Source: Geminocystis sp. M7585_C2015_104
GTDB lineage: Bacteria > Cyanobacteriota > Cyanobacteriia > Cyanobacteriales > Cyanobacteriaceae
Assembly: GCA_015295805.1 (NCBI GenBank)
Contig: DVEF01000006.1
Coordinates: forward strand, 1-49,155
Direction of reading: 5' to 3'
Length of the DNA stretch: 49,155 bases
A model generated the notes under the pieces. It was not told the origin of the DNA and made no database searches. It was given only the letters and a program-made list of their open reading frames with translations. Within the stretch, counting starts at the first letter, position 1, and each line of letters begins with the position of its first letter. A program made the position numbers and the translations under genes. Positions 1 to 7,276 of the stretch are shown piece after piece.

Positions 1-878
1 TCCTCCCATACATCATAGGAGTAATCATCATCGTTACGAGGGCGAGACTGGGGGGCGGGGGGGGTATAATCCCGGCTTGATTCCCTTTCTATCCTTTCTG
101 CGCCCCAGTTTTCCTCCTCTGTTTCCTCCTCGTAGGATACGGCTTTGGCTACCTGACGGGGGGGGGGCGTATTAACCACTTCTTCCTCTTCCCACTCCTC
201 CTCTGCCCAATTTTCCTCAATAGCGGGTTTTGGGACTGGCTTAGCCACAGGTTTTACTGGGATAGGGGCAGGCAATTGATTTTCAGGGGGTGTAGTGGGG
301 GCATAGTAGGTTTCCTCCTCGTCCTTTTCCCATGGTGGTCTACCAATCCCCAGTTTCTCCAAAATCCCCACCGTAAGTTGTGTAACACGCTCCTGTGCTC
401 CCTCGAACACAATGATGCGATTGGGGCCACTGCTTACTATTTCATCTACCGAGATTTCATAGGTGCTAATCAACTGCTCGGGTATTTGTGGGTAGCCTAT
501 GGCGGCAATAATCAGAGAATGTAATTCTCCCGTTTTCGGGTCAAACTGGAAGTCTCTTACTCTCCCCAGGGGCTCACCGGTTTCTGTTACCACCTCCGAG
601 TTTATAAGAGGCGTGTACAAATCTATATCTATGTCCTCAATCACATCCTCATTTTCCACTAGGATCACATCCCCCATCTGGGCAATACTGTCAAGGTACA
701 TATATTTGGGAATTCCTGACAGGGCGAAACGACTACTCCTCAACCCCAGTGCCACTACTTCCCTCCTATCTATGTCTACTAATACTTCCTTGACAACCCC
801 TAATTTCTTGCCCGTATCCCTTGTGATTACTTCTGTGTTAAGTAATTCGTTTCTCAGGCGAGTTTTTGCATCTATCAT
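1..878 (-). CDS. PRC-barrel domain protein (3' end outside window)
   Basis: The gene reads leftwards from an ATG at 878 and runs off the window edge without a stop. The first ~170 residues hold two PRC-barrel-like halves (about residues 11-75 and 92-160), each with the 'TG(K/E)xLG(x)V(K/R)' turn followed by 'D...V' strands. After residue ~175 the protein becomes acidic and proline-rich (runs of E, P and W), which looks disordered. PRC-barrel proteins are common in cyanobacteria and are usually linked to membrane or RNA-processing complexes, but the specific role of this family is not known to me. No gene precedes it on this strand before the tRNA, so it is probably transcribed alone from the 879-1034 gap. 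Domain call is fairly sure; function is open. Confidence 0.8.
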   Translation of the reverse strand, partial: MIDAKTRLRNELLNTEVITRDTGKKLGVVKEVLVDIDRREVVALGLRSSRFALSGIPKYMYLDSIAQMGDVILVENEDVIEDIDIDLYTPLINSEVVTETGEPLGRVRDFQFDPKTGELHSLIIAAIGYPQIPEQLISTYEISVDEIVSSGPNRIIVFEGAQERVTQLTVGILEKLGIGRPPWEKDEEETYYAPTTPPENQLPAPIPVKPVAKPVPKPAIEENWAEEEWEEEEVVNTPPPRQVAKAVSYEEETEEENWGAERIERESSRDYTPPAPQSRPRNDDDYSYDVWE

Positions 879-1034
879 AATATCTTAAGGCCCTAGCAAG
901 TTTAGCAAAAGCGAAAGTTTCCTCTTTTTTCCCTTAGTCTTTATGATAATAACTTATAATCCGTAACCCGTGAGAGGTCATCCCTTAGTCCCATTCTAAC
1001 TAATCCCTTTTCCATAGGCCAAAACTATTTTTGC

Positions 1035-1063
1035 TTGATTGACCCCCCAAAATCTGTTATAAT
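1035..1063 (+). promoter_or_regulatory. Sigma70-type promoter of tRNA-Leu
   Basis: A TTGATT -35 element (1035-1040) and a perfect TATAAT -10 element (1058-1063) are separated by 17 nt. The -10 ends 13 nt before the mature 5' end of the tRNA, so the primary transcript would have a very short leader. Confidence 0.75.
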
Positions 1064-1076
1064 GTAACTGACGTTC

Positions 1077-1157
1077 GCGGATGTGGCGGAACTGGTAGAC
1101 GCGCACGTTTGAGGGGCGTGTGGCTTGTCCGTGCGAGTTCGAGTCTCGCCATCCGCA
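1077..1157 (+). tRNA. tRNA-Leu (anticodon GAG)
   Basis: A class II (long variable arm) tRNA of 81 nt without encoded CCA. The acceptor stem GCGGATG (1077-1083) pairs with CATCCGC (1150-1156), with A as discriminator base. The D arm contains the leucine-type 'TGGTAGAC', the anticodon loop TTGAGGG gives GAG, and the T arm contains GTTCGAGTC. It reads CUC/CUU codons. Decayed transposon sequence begins about 55 bp downstream. Confidence 0.95.
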
Positions 1158-1211
1158 TGGCCTAGCCCTAAGGTCGAGACCCCCGGGGTGAAATCTGGAG
1201 ACTCGGGTGTG

Positions 1212-1790
1212 GTTGGACTAACTGTTCTACTTCTTCTGCCCCCGGGATTGTGTGTTTTAATTTCTGTCTTATACCCCCTCAGAAGTATTATAAGAGAACA
1301 GTATCAGGTAGAATATCCTTTAACTGGTGTAAGAAGGCCTCATTGGAAAGATAGGGATGACTTGACTATAGAGAGCCACAAGAGGCAAATAGGATTTTTT
1401 TCAAAGAAATGTCAGAAACAGTGCTCGGCCTCATGGGGGTTTATGGGGGAGATAACATGGCTGCTATAGGCTTTCTCCATGGGAAACACCATCAGAAAAG
1501 GGCCTCCACTCAAGGGGTGTGGTCTTAAGGTAAGGAAGAATACAGACAAATACAGGCTTGTTGATGAGAAATCTTTAACCTTTACAGAGGATGCCAGTCC
1601 CCAGAGCTATGGCAAGGCATTGGAAGATATAAGGCGGCTCAATGGGGATAAAAAAGTTATAGTGGTAATACTTGATAGTTTCAGGTCCCCCTATAAGGGG
1701 TACAGGGGGACTTGATATAGGACTTGTGTGTCTACTACAGCCCCAGTGGGGGGTGATACAGAGATATTTGTCTTTGGTGTTTGTGGCTAG
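1212..1790 (+). mobile_element. IS630-family relic A
   Basis: A decayed insertion sequence without an intact reading frame. It begins with GTTGGACTAA, which also starts two other relics in this window (5733 and 34727). A fragment at 1479-1715 reads as transposase: a 'KNTDKYRL' stretch, 'ALEDIRRLNGDKK', then 'VIVVILDSF', the strand carrying the second catalytic Asp of the IS630/Tc1 DDE fold. A frameshifted remnant of 'LVYLPPYSP' follows. About 300 bp of the middle part is clearly homologous at DNA level to 6760-7030 and 34830-35110. Many stops and indels mean it is inactive. Left edge is supported by the shared start; right edge is approximate. Confidence 0.7.
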
Positions 1791-1799
1791 AGTTCACCA

Positions 1800-2095
1800 G
1801 GCCTGTTGCTGATTATGAGCTTTTGTAGAGCCTGAGCCTACAGGCCTCCGCTTGTCGGGACAGTTTTGGTTTAGCCACACCGCCATGGGCTCTTAGGTTG
1901 GTTAGGTTTTTTCTTCAAGCCTGTGGTATATGGTTCTTTCTGGCATGTCAGTCAGTTTATACAGTTTACTTACACTACCCATTCCACGAGCTTGACCATG
2001 AGAGTTTTGAAGTCCTGGCTTTTTTCCCCCTGCAGCTACTTTCTCTCAAGTTCGTCAATGTCCTTAACCCTTATCCTTTTTGGCATGCTTAACAA
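1800..2095 (-). mobile_element. IS630-family relic, inverted N-terminal segment
   Basis: Read on the minus strand from about 2095 this gives 'MPKRIRVKDIDELERK', then after stops 'VSKLYKLTDMPERTIYHRL' and a lysine/proline-rich stretch. The second motif matches the plus-strand piece at ~6086-6170 in another relic ('VSKLTDVPELKT...'). This is the helix-turn-helix N-terminus expected before the catalytic part of IS630 transposases. Its orientation is opposite to the flanking catalytic fragments, so the locus was rearranged after insertion. Confidence 0.55.
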
Positions 2096-2109
2096 TCCTT
2101 TAATGTACT

Positions 2110-2530
2110 ATACTCGACACCCTCAAAGAAAAAGACTACTGGACTACTAGAGAAGTCAAGGCTCTCATAAATTCAATTAAGAATACTCTCAAGAGGACCA
2201 CCTTGAGTTTTGGTATTCTGTATATCAGGCCTTATCCACTTGATTACAGAAAACCGGAAAAGGCAAAAAAAAGGGCATAGTATTGTTTGAGGAAACGCCT
2301 CCACGGGTGTGGGCTTTCAGGGAAGATAAGCAGGAATACAGACGGGCATGGGCTTAATGCTCTTGGTTATTACTTTACTGAAAAGGCCACCAGAGATATA
2401 TGTAGAGCTCTTGAGGGCATAAAGAAAACGAACAAGGACAAAAAGACAATGCCACCATACAATCCTGTGAGTTTTGTAAGGTGGATAGCGCAACCAGAGA
2501 AAGAGCTTCCTTTTCTCAAACAAGTGGATG
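2110..2530 (+). mobile_element. IS630-family relic B
   Basis: A decayed transposase segment. Reading across frames gives 'LKEKDYWTTREVKALI', 'FGILYIRPYPLDYRKPEK' and then an open stretch (2287-2541) with 'KNTD'-like 'RNTDGHGLNALGYYFTE' and 'ICRALEGIKKTNKDKK', followed by 'PPYNP'. The same order of motifs is found at 6220-6600. The conserved 'V(V/I)LDNF' strand has been deleted here, so the catalytic domain is broken. Confidence 0.6.
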
Positions 2531-2790
2531 GTTTGGCATAAAAATAAACACAACGTTAACAATCCCCTCAGGGTGGATTTTGAGGGAGTAATAATTAGAC
2601 TGCCGGTTGGGCAGGTGAAGTGCAAGTTCTACCGGAAACAACTATCAGGAAAAAAAAGACTGGTGAGTATTTTGTATTCAGTGCTGGTGGAAGGGGAGGT
2701 CGGGGTCTGTGATATGCTACCAGGATGGGTGGAAAGAGTGGAAAATCCAAAGGATTTACGGGCTACCCTTAGAAAGGTCAAAAAATAACG
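2528..2790 (+). mobile_element. IS200/IS605 TnpB-like relic
   Basis: An 86-residue open frame beginning 'MVWHKNKHNVNN' continues with 'PLRVDFEGVIIRLPVGQVK', which resembles the TnpB (OrfB) segment before the RuvC-like core. In the +1 frame the following bases read 'TIRKKKTGEYFV', the typical TnpB 'S(K)TGxYFVS' strand, and the first frame then resumes as 'VLVEGEV'. One frameshift therefore splits the family motif. No TnpA or intact RuvC motifs are nearby. The assignment rests on motif memory and should be treated as moderate. Confidence 0.45.
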
Positions 2791-3060
2791 GAGGTCTAAA
2801 AACTGGAAAAAAGGCTACATGAAAGGGCACTTTCTGCATAAGCCGTCCAAGAGAATACCAGAAAACCTATCTGTGTCGGCCCTTGTTTCTAACGGTTATC
2901 CCCCGACACATGTCAGTGCCTTGCCCACAGGGCTTTGTGGAATGGTTGGGAAGTTATTTTCTTTCATCAAAGCTCTCAGAAAGGGAATGGACATGTATCA
3001 TGTGTAATTTAAGAAATGTCAATGCCGGCAGAAACCCGCCGAACCCCCCCTCAAGGGAAA

Positions 3061-4107
3061 CTAGTCTACCAAACACTCTTGTAGGTGCTTGATGATACTA
3101 TCCCCCTCTAGATTTTGCCCGATGAATACTAGTTTGTTCTGTTTGGGTTGGTTAGGTTTCCAAACGTCGTCCTCTATGGTAAACCTTCTGCCACTCAGGT
3201 GAAAGATGTGTCTGTCTGGAGATTCTTTAAACCAAAGTATCCCCTTTGCCCTAAACACATTGGCAGGAAGCTGATTATCCAAAAAGTATTGAAGCTTTCG
3301 AATGGCAAAGGGCCTGTCAGAAACGAAAGAAACGGAAACAAAACCATCATTTTCTAAGTGGCGAGAATGGTGGTGGTTGTGCTCATGGGCGTGAGCCTGC
3401 TCATGGTTATGCTCATGGTGATGGTCATGGCCGTGATGGTGGTGGGTGGTATTATCACCTGCATAGTACTTGTCTGACTCGAACAGGCCAACACTCAAAA
3501 TTAGCGGCAGGGGTACCTGCCCCCTTGTGGTGCGGAGAAGTCTTGCCCCCGGTTTGATGTTTCTAATTCTCGCCTCCAACAGATCTACATCGGCCTCATC
3601 CACTAAGTCTATCTTGTTGAGGAGGATGATGTCACCATAGGCAATCTGGTTGTAGGCGGCCTCACTGTTGAACAAGTCTAGACTAAAATTGGCACAGTCC
3701 ACTACAGTTATAATCGAGTCTAGTCTTGTCATGTCCCGTAGCTCAGTGCCCAGAAAGGTCAAGGCCACCGGCAGAGGGTCAGCCAATCCTGTAGTCTCCA
3801 CCACTAGATAGTCTACTTTGTCTTCCCTCTCAAGAATCCTATATACCGCATCCACCAGGTCGGCATTGATATTACAACAGATACAACCATTACTCAACTC
3901 TATCATTGAATCATTTGCCGCCACAATCAGCTCATTGTCAATCCCTATCTCCCCAAACTCGTTTACCAACACCGCCGTTTTTAAACCCTGTTGATTAGTT
4001 AAGATGTGGTTGAGAAGGGTTGTTTTCCCACTGCCCAGAAACCCAGTAATTATTGTCACAGGCATCCCCCTCTTGGGGGCATCCATTAGAAACTCTACAC
4101 TAGTCAT
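3061..4107 (-). CDS. COG0523 (CobW/ZNG-like) GTPase, putative zinc metallochaperone
   Basis: A 348-residue G3E-family GTPase. The P-loop GFLGSGKTT is at residues 22-30, the metal-binding CICC motif (CxCC) at 75-78, and the guanine-specificity NKID motif near 163. A histidine-rich loop spans about residues 221-250, then the CobW C-terminal domain follows. COG0523 proteins of this architecture deliver metals, usually zinc, under limitation. The sequence does not indicate a cobalamin gene context: neighbours are transposon debris and an orphan, so a zinc role is favoured over CobW proper. A palindrome resembling a cyanobacterial Zur box lies 13 nt upstream of the ATG (see separate entry), suggesting induction by zinc starvation. 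A second start at Met15 would still keep the P-loop. Confidence 0.88.
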   Translation of the reverse strand: MTSVEFLMDAPKRGMPVTIITGFLGSGKTTLLNHILTNQQGLKTAVLVNEFGEIGIDNELIVAANDSMIELSNGCICCNINADLVDAVYRILEREDKVDYLVVETTGLADPLPVALTFLGTELRDMTRLDSIITVVDCANFSLDLFNSEAAYNQIAYGDIILLNKIDLVDEADVDLLEARIRNIKPGARLLRTTRGQVPLPLILSVGLFESDKYYAGDNTTHHHHGHDHHHEHNHEQAHAHEHNHHHSRHLENDGFVSVSFVSDRPFAIRKLQYFLDNQLPANVFRAKGILWFKESPDRHIFHLSGRRFTIEDDVWKPNQPKQNKLVFIGQNLEGDSIIKHLQECLVD

Positions 4108-4120
4108 ATCTATTCTACTT

Positions 4121-4135
4121 GAAATTCATTTTCAA
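4121..4135 (-). promoter_or_regulatory. Candidate Zur operator
   Basis: On the gene's strand this reads TGAAAATGAATTTCA, an inverted repeat that fits a TGAnAATnATTnTCA-type Zur consensus with one mismatch. It is immediately upstream of a COG0523 gene, a classic Zur target in cyanobacteria and other bacteria. The position, ending 13 nt before the start codon, would block transcription initiation or early elongation. The match is by eye and the consensus is from memory. Confidence 0.5.
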
Positions 4136-4147
4136 CTCCCTAGTATA

Positions 4148-4192
4148 ACCCATCACTCCCATCCTTCCCCACTTCACCCATCACTCCCATCC
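4148..4192. repeat. 17-bp direct repeat
   Basis: ACCCATCACTCCCATCC occurs twice, at 4148-4164 and 4176-4192, a period of 28 bp, just upstream of the candidate Zur site. It does not read as protein on either strand. It could be a slippage duplication or a tandem binding site. Confidence 0.8.
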
Positions 4193-4440
4193 ATTTCTTC
4201 TGTGAATTTCCTCCAAAATTTCCCTGGTTCAAAAATTACTTTCCCCCCCCATCATCCCGGGTTTTTTGTATAAAGTTTGCGGTCGCAAGTGGAGAAATTT
4301 TGCATTGGGTGAATAGCCTTATGTCTTACTACTTTCTTCCCGGATGTTGTCTTGTTTATATATTAAAATTTATTAAAATGGTTGCCAAAATTTTCTGAAA
4401 TGGATTACAATGGTGACAGGGTTTAATAAGGGTGAAATTT

Positions 4441-4578
4441 ATGGTTTACACAGAAATTAAAAAAATAGAAAAGAATTACCTAGCAATGGGCGAAAGAAAT
4501 GGGCAAGGAGGCGTGGGGGCGGAAACAGAAAGAGACGACAGTTATTTTAGATACCAAGATGAGGGGAGCAGGCGATGA
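4441..4578 (+). CDS. Possible small protein (45 aa)
   Basis: An ATG frame encodes a polar peptide starting MVYTEIKKIEKNY and ending in an acidic/arginine tail. A weak purine-rich stretch (AATAAGGGTG) lies upstream. Its stop overlaps the ATG of a 25-codon frame (4575-4652) in an ATGA-type junction, as in translationally coupled genes. No family is recognised, and a chance frame is quite possible. Confidence 0.2.
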   Translation: MVYTEIKKIEKNYLAMGERNGQGGVGAETERDDSYFRYQDEGSRR

Positions 4579-4649
4579 GAATAAGACCCGGAAAGTTGCA
4601 AAAAAATAAAGGTAGCCGCTCTGCTGTCGGGGGCGATTTTATGGAAGCG

Positions 4650-4674
4650 TGATAGGGGGAGAGAACGCCTATCA
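4650..4674. repeat. 7-bp inverted repeat upstream of 4747 gene
   Basis: TGATAGG (4650-4656) and CCTATCA (4668-4674) form perfect arms around an 11-nt loop. There is no T-tract after either arm, so it is not a standard terminator. It could be an operator or leader hairpin for the gene at 4747. Confidence 0.4.
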
Positions 4675-4746
4675 TAAATGATGGAATAAATTAGAAAAAA
4701 AAACTGCTTAGCACATAAAGTATTATAAGTAAAGAGGAGTAGGAAG

Positions 4747-5115
4747 ATGGCAAAGAAAATATATGAAGGTCTGGACTACAGACAATATCAAAGAAGAAAT
4801 TCCAGAATCTTCTTCAGTCTGAGCAAACGAGAACAAAAAAAACTGAGGGCAAAAGGGTACTGGAATGTGGGCTGGGATAAGGTTAGGATGTCCTGGGTTA
4901 TTCTGCAAGAATACCTGGCCTCCTCGCCAGCAAAGTTCGAGGATTGTGAGCTCCAAAAAGAAGCAGAGAGAAATTTTCCACGGGCACGGATGAAAAAGCT
5001 AGAATACCTAGTGGCAGTTTTGGGGATGGAGAGAGAGGGTCCACTGGCCGACCTCATAACACTACAATGCTGCCTATTTTTGTTGTCCGAAATTCTATTG
5101 AGGCCATTTCTTTGA
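4747..5115 (+). CDS. Conserved-looking hypothetical protein, 122 aa
   Basis: The ATG is preceded by a good ribosome binding site (AGAGGAGTAGGAAG). The protein is basic in its first half ('YRQYQRRNSRIFFSLSKRE', 'KKLRAKGYWNVGWDKV'), has an acidic and basic middle, and ends in a hydrophobic stretch (about residues 100-122) that could be a single C-terminal membrane anchor. I do not recognise the family. Neighbours are a COG0523 gene on the other strand and transposon debris, so there is no functional context. The strong ribosome binding site and even composition make it more likely real than not. Confidence 0.5.
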   Translation: MAKKIYEGLDYRQYQRRNSRIFFSLSKREQKKLRAKGYWNVGWDKVRMSWVILQEYLASSPAKFEDCELQKEAERNFPRARMKKLEYLVAVLGMEREGPLADLITLQCCLFLLSEILLRPFL

Positions 5116-5732
5116 GTCATCAGGGTTATGAAGGGTTGTCGACTCTCTCAGTCCCCCCTTCTGGCCACAGGGACAATTAGTGCTCATTAAGGTGTAAATG
5201 GGACTGGCTCCGAGCTTAGTCTTAAAGGGGCATCCTGTTTCTGACAAAAGAGCAACTAGGGCAGTAGGTTAGTACAGGAAAGATAACCCTGTCGACTCAA
5301 CAATTCGTCGGAATTCAAGAGTGCGACCGGATAGCGGCCACCAATATGGAACGGGAGAGTTTTTTGGCGAAGCATGGAAGAATTGCAAAGATAGCACTTG
5401 AGATTGTTCCTCCAGGGCTCCAGCTCAGGCAAATAACATTGCCAAGCCCCCAACCGTAGGCTCATTTTACAACAGTGCCTGGCATCCCCATCAGTGAATT
5501 TTGTGGTTCGTGCCGTCAAAAAGGCAGAAGCAAAGCGGGATAAGAGATGGTATTACACTGGGGAAGGATGAGATGCACCAAGGGGCGAAAGTAAGAATTG
5601 TTATGCCAAAGAAAAAGAATCGGATTTGGACAAGTTTATTGCTGACTGCCCCCAGTCACAGCAACACCCCAGGGCGAGTATGTTATACTCTCTCTGTGCC
5701 TGTAGCTATCTGATATAGGGGGGTGGGGTGTA
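5116..5732. other. Intergenic, no supportable gene
   Basis: About 600 bp of mixed short frames with no recognisable product. The longest are an 87-codon minus-strand frame (5256-5519) and a 70-codon plus-strand frame (5501-5713), neither with convincing translation signals. Given its position next to a relic cluster it is probably decayed mobile DNA. Confidence 0.5.
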
Positions 5733-6760
5733 GTTGGACTAATTGTTCTACTTCTGCTGTCTTAACCTTATCAGGTAGAATATGGTATGAAACATAACCT
5801 CATGTAAAAAGTTCTAAAGCTCTATTGAAGTTCTCAGCAACGGCATCTCCATAAACCTTCTTTAAGGCCTCCCTATCCGCTTTAGCTCTTCGCCTTGCCT
5901 TCTTGCTTCTGTGGGACTTAAAATTGTCCTTTTATATTTCTTTGTTTGCTTTATACTTTCAGGGGCTCTACATATCTAGTGACCTTTTCAGAAAAACACA
6001 TTATATTACAGAGAGGGCAGAAAGAAGGGAAGAAGTATATACGAGGTAAAAAGAGCCCTCATAGTAAAACTGGTAGAAAAAGTCGGCTTCGTGCCAAAGG
6101 TGTCAAAACTTACCGATGTTCCAGAATTGAAGACTGGAGTAAAAAACAAACCTAAAAGGTCGTGGTGGTGGTACTAAACCAAAGCTGTCTGAGCAAGACA
6201 AAGAACAACCACTGAGCATGTTCAAAGAAAAAGACTAATGGAGTACAACAAATGTTGAATACTCTCAAGTGCACATAAGAAGACCACTAAGGGCTTTTGG
6301 TATGCTGTATATCAAGCCCCACCCACTTGACTACAGAAGACCCCAGAAAAGAAGGTAAAGATAAGCAAGAATACAGACAGGCACAGGATAAACGCTTTTG
6401 GCTATTATGCATACACAGGGGACAGCCGTTTGACTTTTAGCGAAGATGCTACTGCAGATAGTGTATGTAATACACTTTAAGAGATAAGAAGGTTGTGGTT
6501 GTTATTCTTGACAATTTTGCCTCTCACAGGAGTAGTAAGGTGAGGGAGAGGGCTAATGCTCTTGGAATAGTGCTTGTATATTTACCGCCCTATAGTCCTG
6601 ACCTATAGAGCAGGTGTGGAGGGTGGTCAAGAAAGCTTTGTCTGTGAGTTTTGTCAAGTGCTTGTCTGAGATATGGGAGTGCTGTGAGAAGCTTGGGCTT
6701 TTGCCGAGCTTTCTCTAAGAGTTTGGAGTATGCCCTCCGGTTTTCTGCATGAGGTTGTGT
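5733..6760 (+). mobile_element. IS630-family relic C1
   Basis: This relic starts with the shared GTTGGACTAA end. After a divergent insert (5790-6060) it gives nearly the whole transposase in pieces: 'VSKLTDV' (N-terminal HTH part), 'FGMLYIKPHPLDYRRP', 'KNTDRHRINAFGYY', 'VVVVILDNFASHRSSKV', 'LGIVLVYLPPYSPDL' and, after a small deletion, 'IEQVWRVVKKALSVSF'. The LDNF...PPYSPDL...IE order is the IS630/Tc1-mariner DDE signature: the second Asp and the final acidic residue of the catalytic triad. Internal stops and frameshifts make it non-functional. Confidence 0.75.
5800..5932 (-). pseudogene. Short basic gene fragment inside relic C1
   Basis: The minus strand is open for about 43 codons and reads a very basic stretch ('KSHRSKKARRRAKADR') followed by 'EALKKVYGDAVAENF' and a stop. 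It has no start codon and no shared sequence with the other IS630 relics, so it is an insert in the relic. It looks like the C-terminal remnant of a real protein, but the family is unknown to me. Confidence 0.3.
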
Positions 6761-7170
6761 TCTATAATAACTGGTGTAAGAAGGCTTCAGTCGAAAGCTC
6801 TTCGACCACAACAGACAAGTGAGGTTTTTTTTTTTCAAAGAAATATCAGAAACAGTGCTCGGCCTCGTGCAGGTTTATGGGGGGGTAACATAGCTGTGGG
6901 CTTTTTTGATGGGAAACATCTCCAGAAAAGAGCCTCCACTCAAAGGGGTCTGGTATTACAGAAAAATACAGGCTTGTTGATGAGAAATCTTCAACCCCTA
7001 TAGAGAATACCAGTTCAGCAGGGCGTAGGGAGACATGGGGCGAGAAAACTTCAGGTTCCAGGCCAGGGGCGTCAGAAAGTTTAAAAGAGGGCAGAGGAAC
7101 TTGGTACAAGGGTTGTGTATTTATCGCCAAAAAGTCCTGAGCCCGAGAAGTGGATAATGTTCACCATGAG
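6761..7170 (+). mobile_element. IS630-family relic C2
   Basis: A second partial copy directly follows C1. From 6768 the DNA parallels relic A ('actggtgtaagaaggc', then the segment around 'cagaaacagtgctcggcctc') and relic D. It encodes fragments of the central catalytic domain ('NIAVGFFDGKHLQKRAS') and, near 7115, a drifted 'VYLSPKSPEPEK' corresponding to the PPYSPDLNPIE motif. It ends about 100 bp from the kinase stop codon, so insertion occurred in the kinase's downstream flank. Confidence 0.65.
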
Positions 7171-7276
7171 GTTGCTTTTAGTCCGACTTCTGCTATCTTT
7201 CTGCACGTCTGCCCAGCAGGAGGGTAAAAAAAATGACCCCCCAAAAGGGCTACTCCTAAGGACAACTGTAATTGTA

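Noticed and set aside
1-300. G/C homopolymer-rich stretch as a regulatory repeat
   Set aside because: It is explained by Pro/Glu-rich codons of the PRC-barrel protein's C-terminal tail.
1125-1469. 114-codon frame starting inside tRNA-Leu
   Set aside because: It overlaps the tRNA and an IS relic whose real transposase motifs lie in other frames; no protein family resemblance.
5256-5519. 87-codon minus-strand frame as a Cys-rich gene
   Set aside because: No ribosome binding site, no recognisable motif, and it sits in likely decayed mobile DNA.
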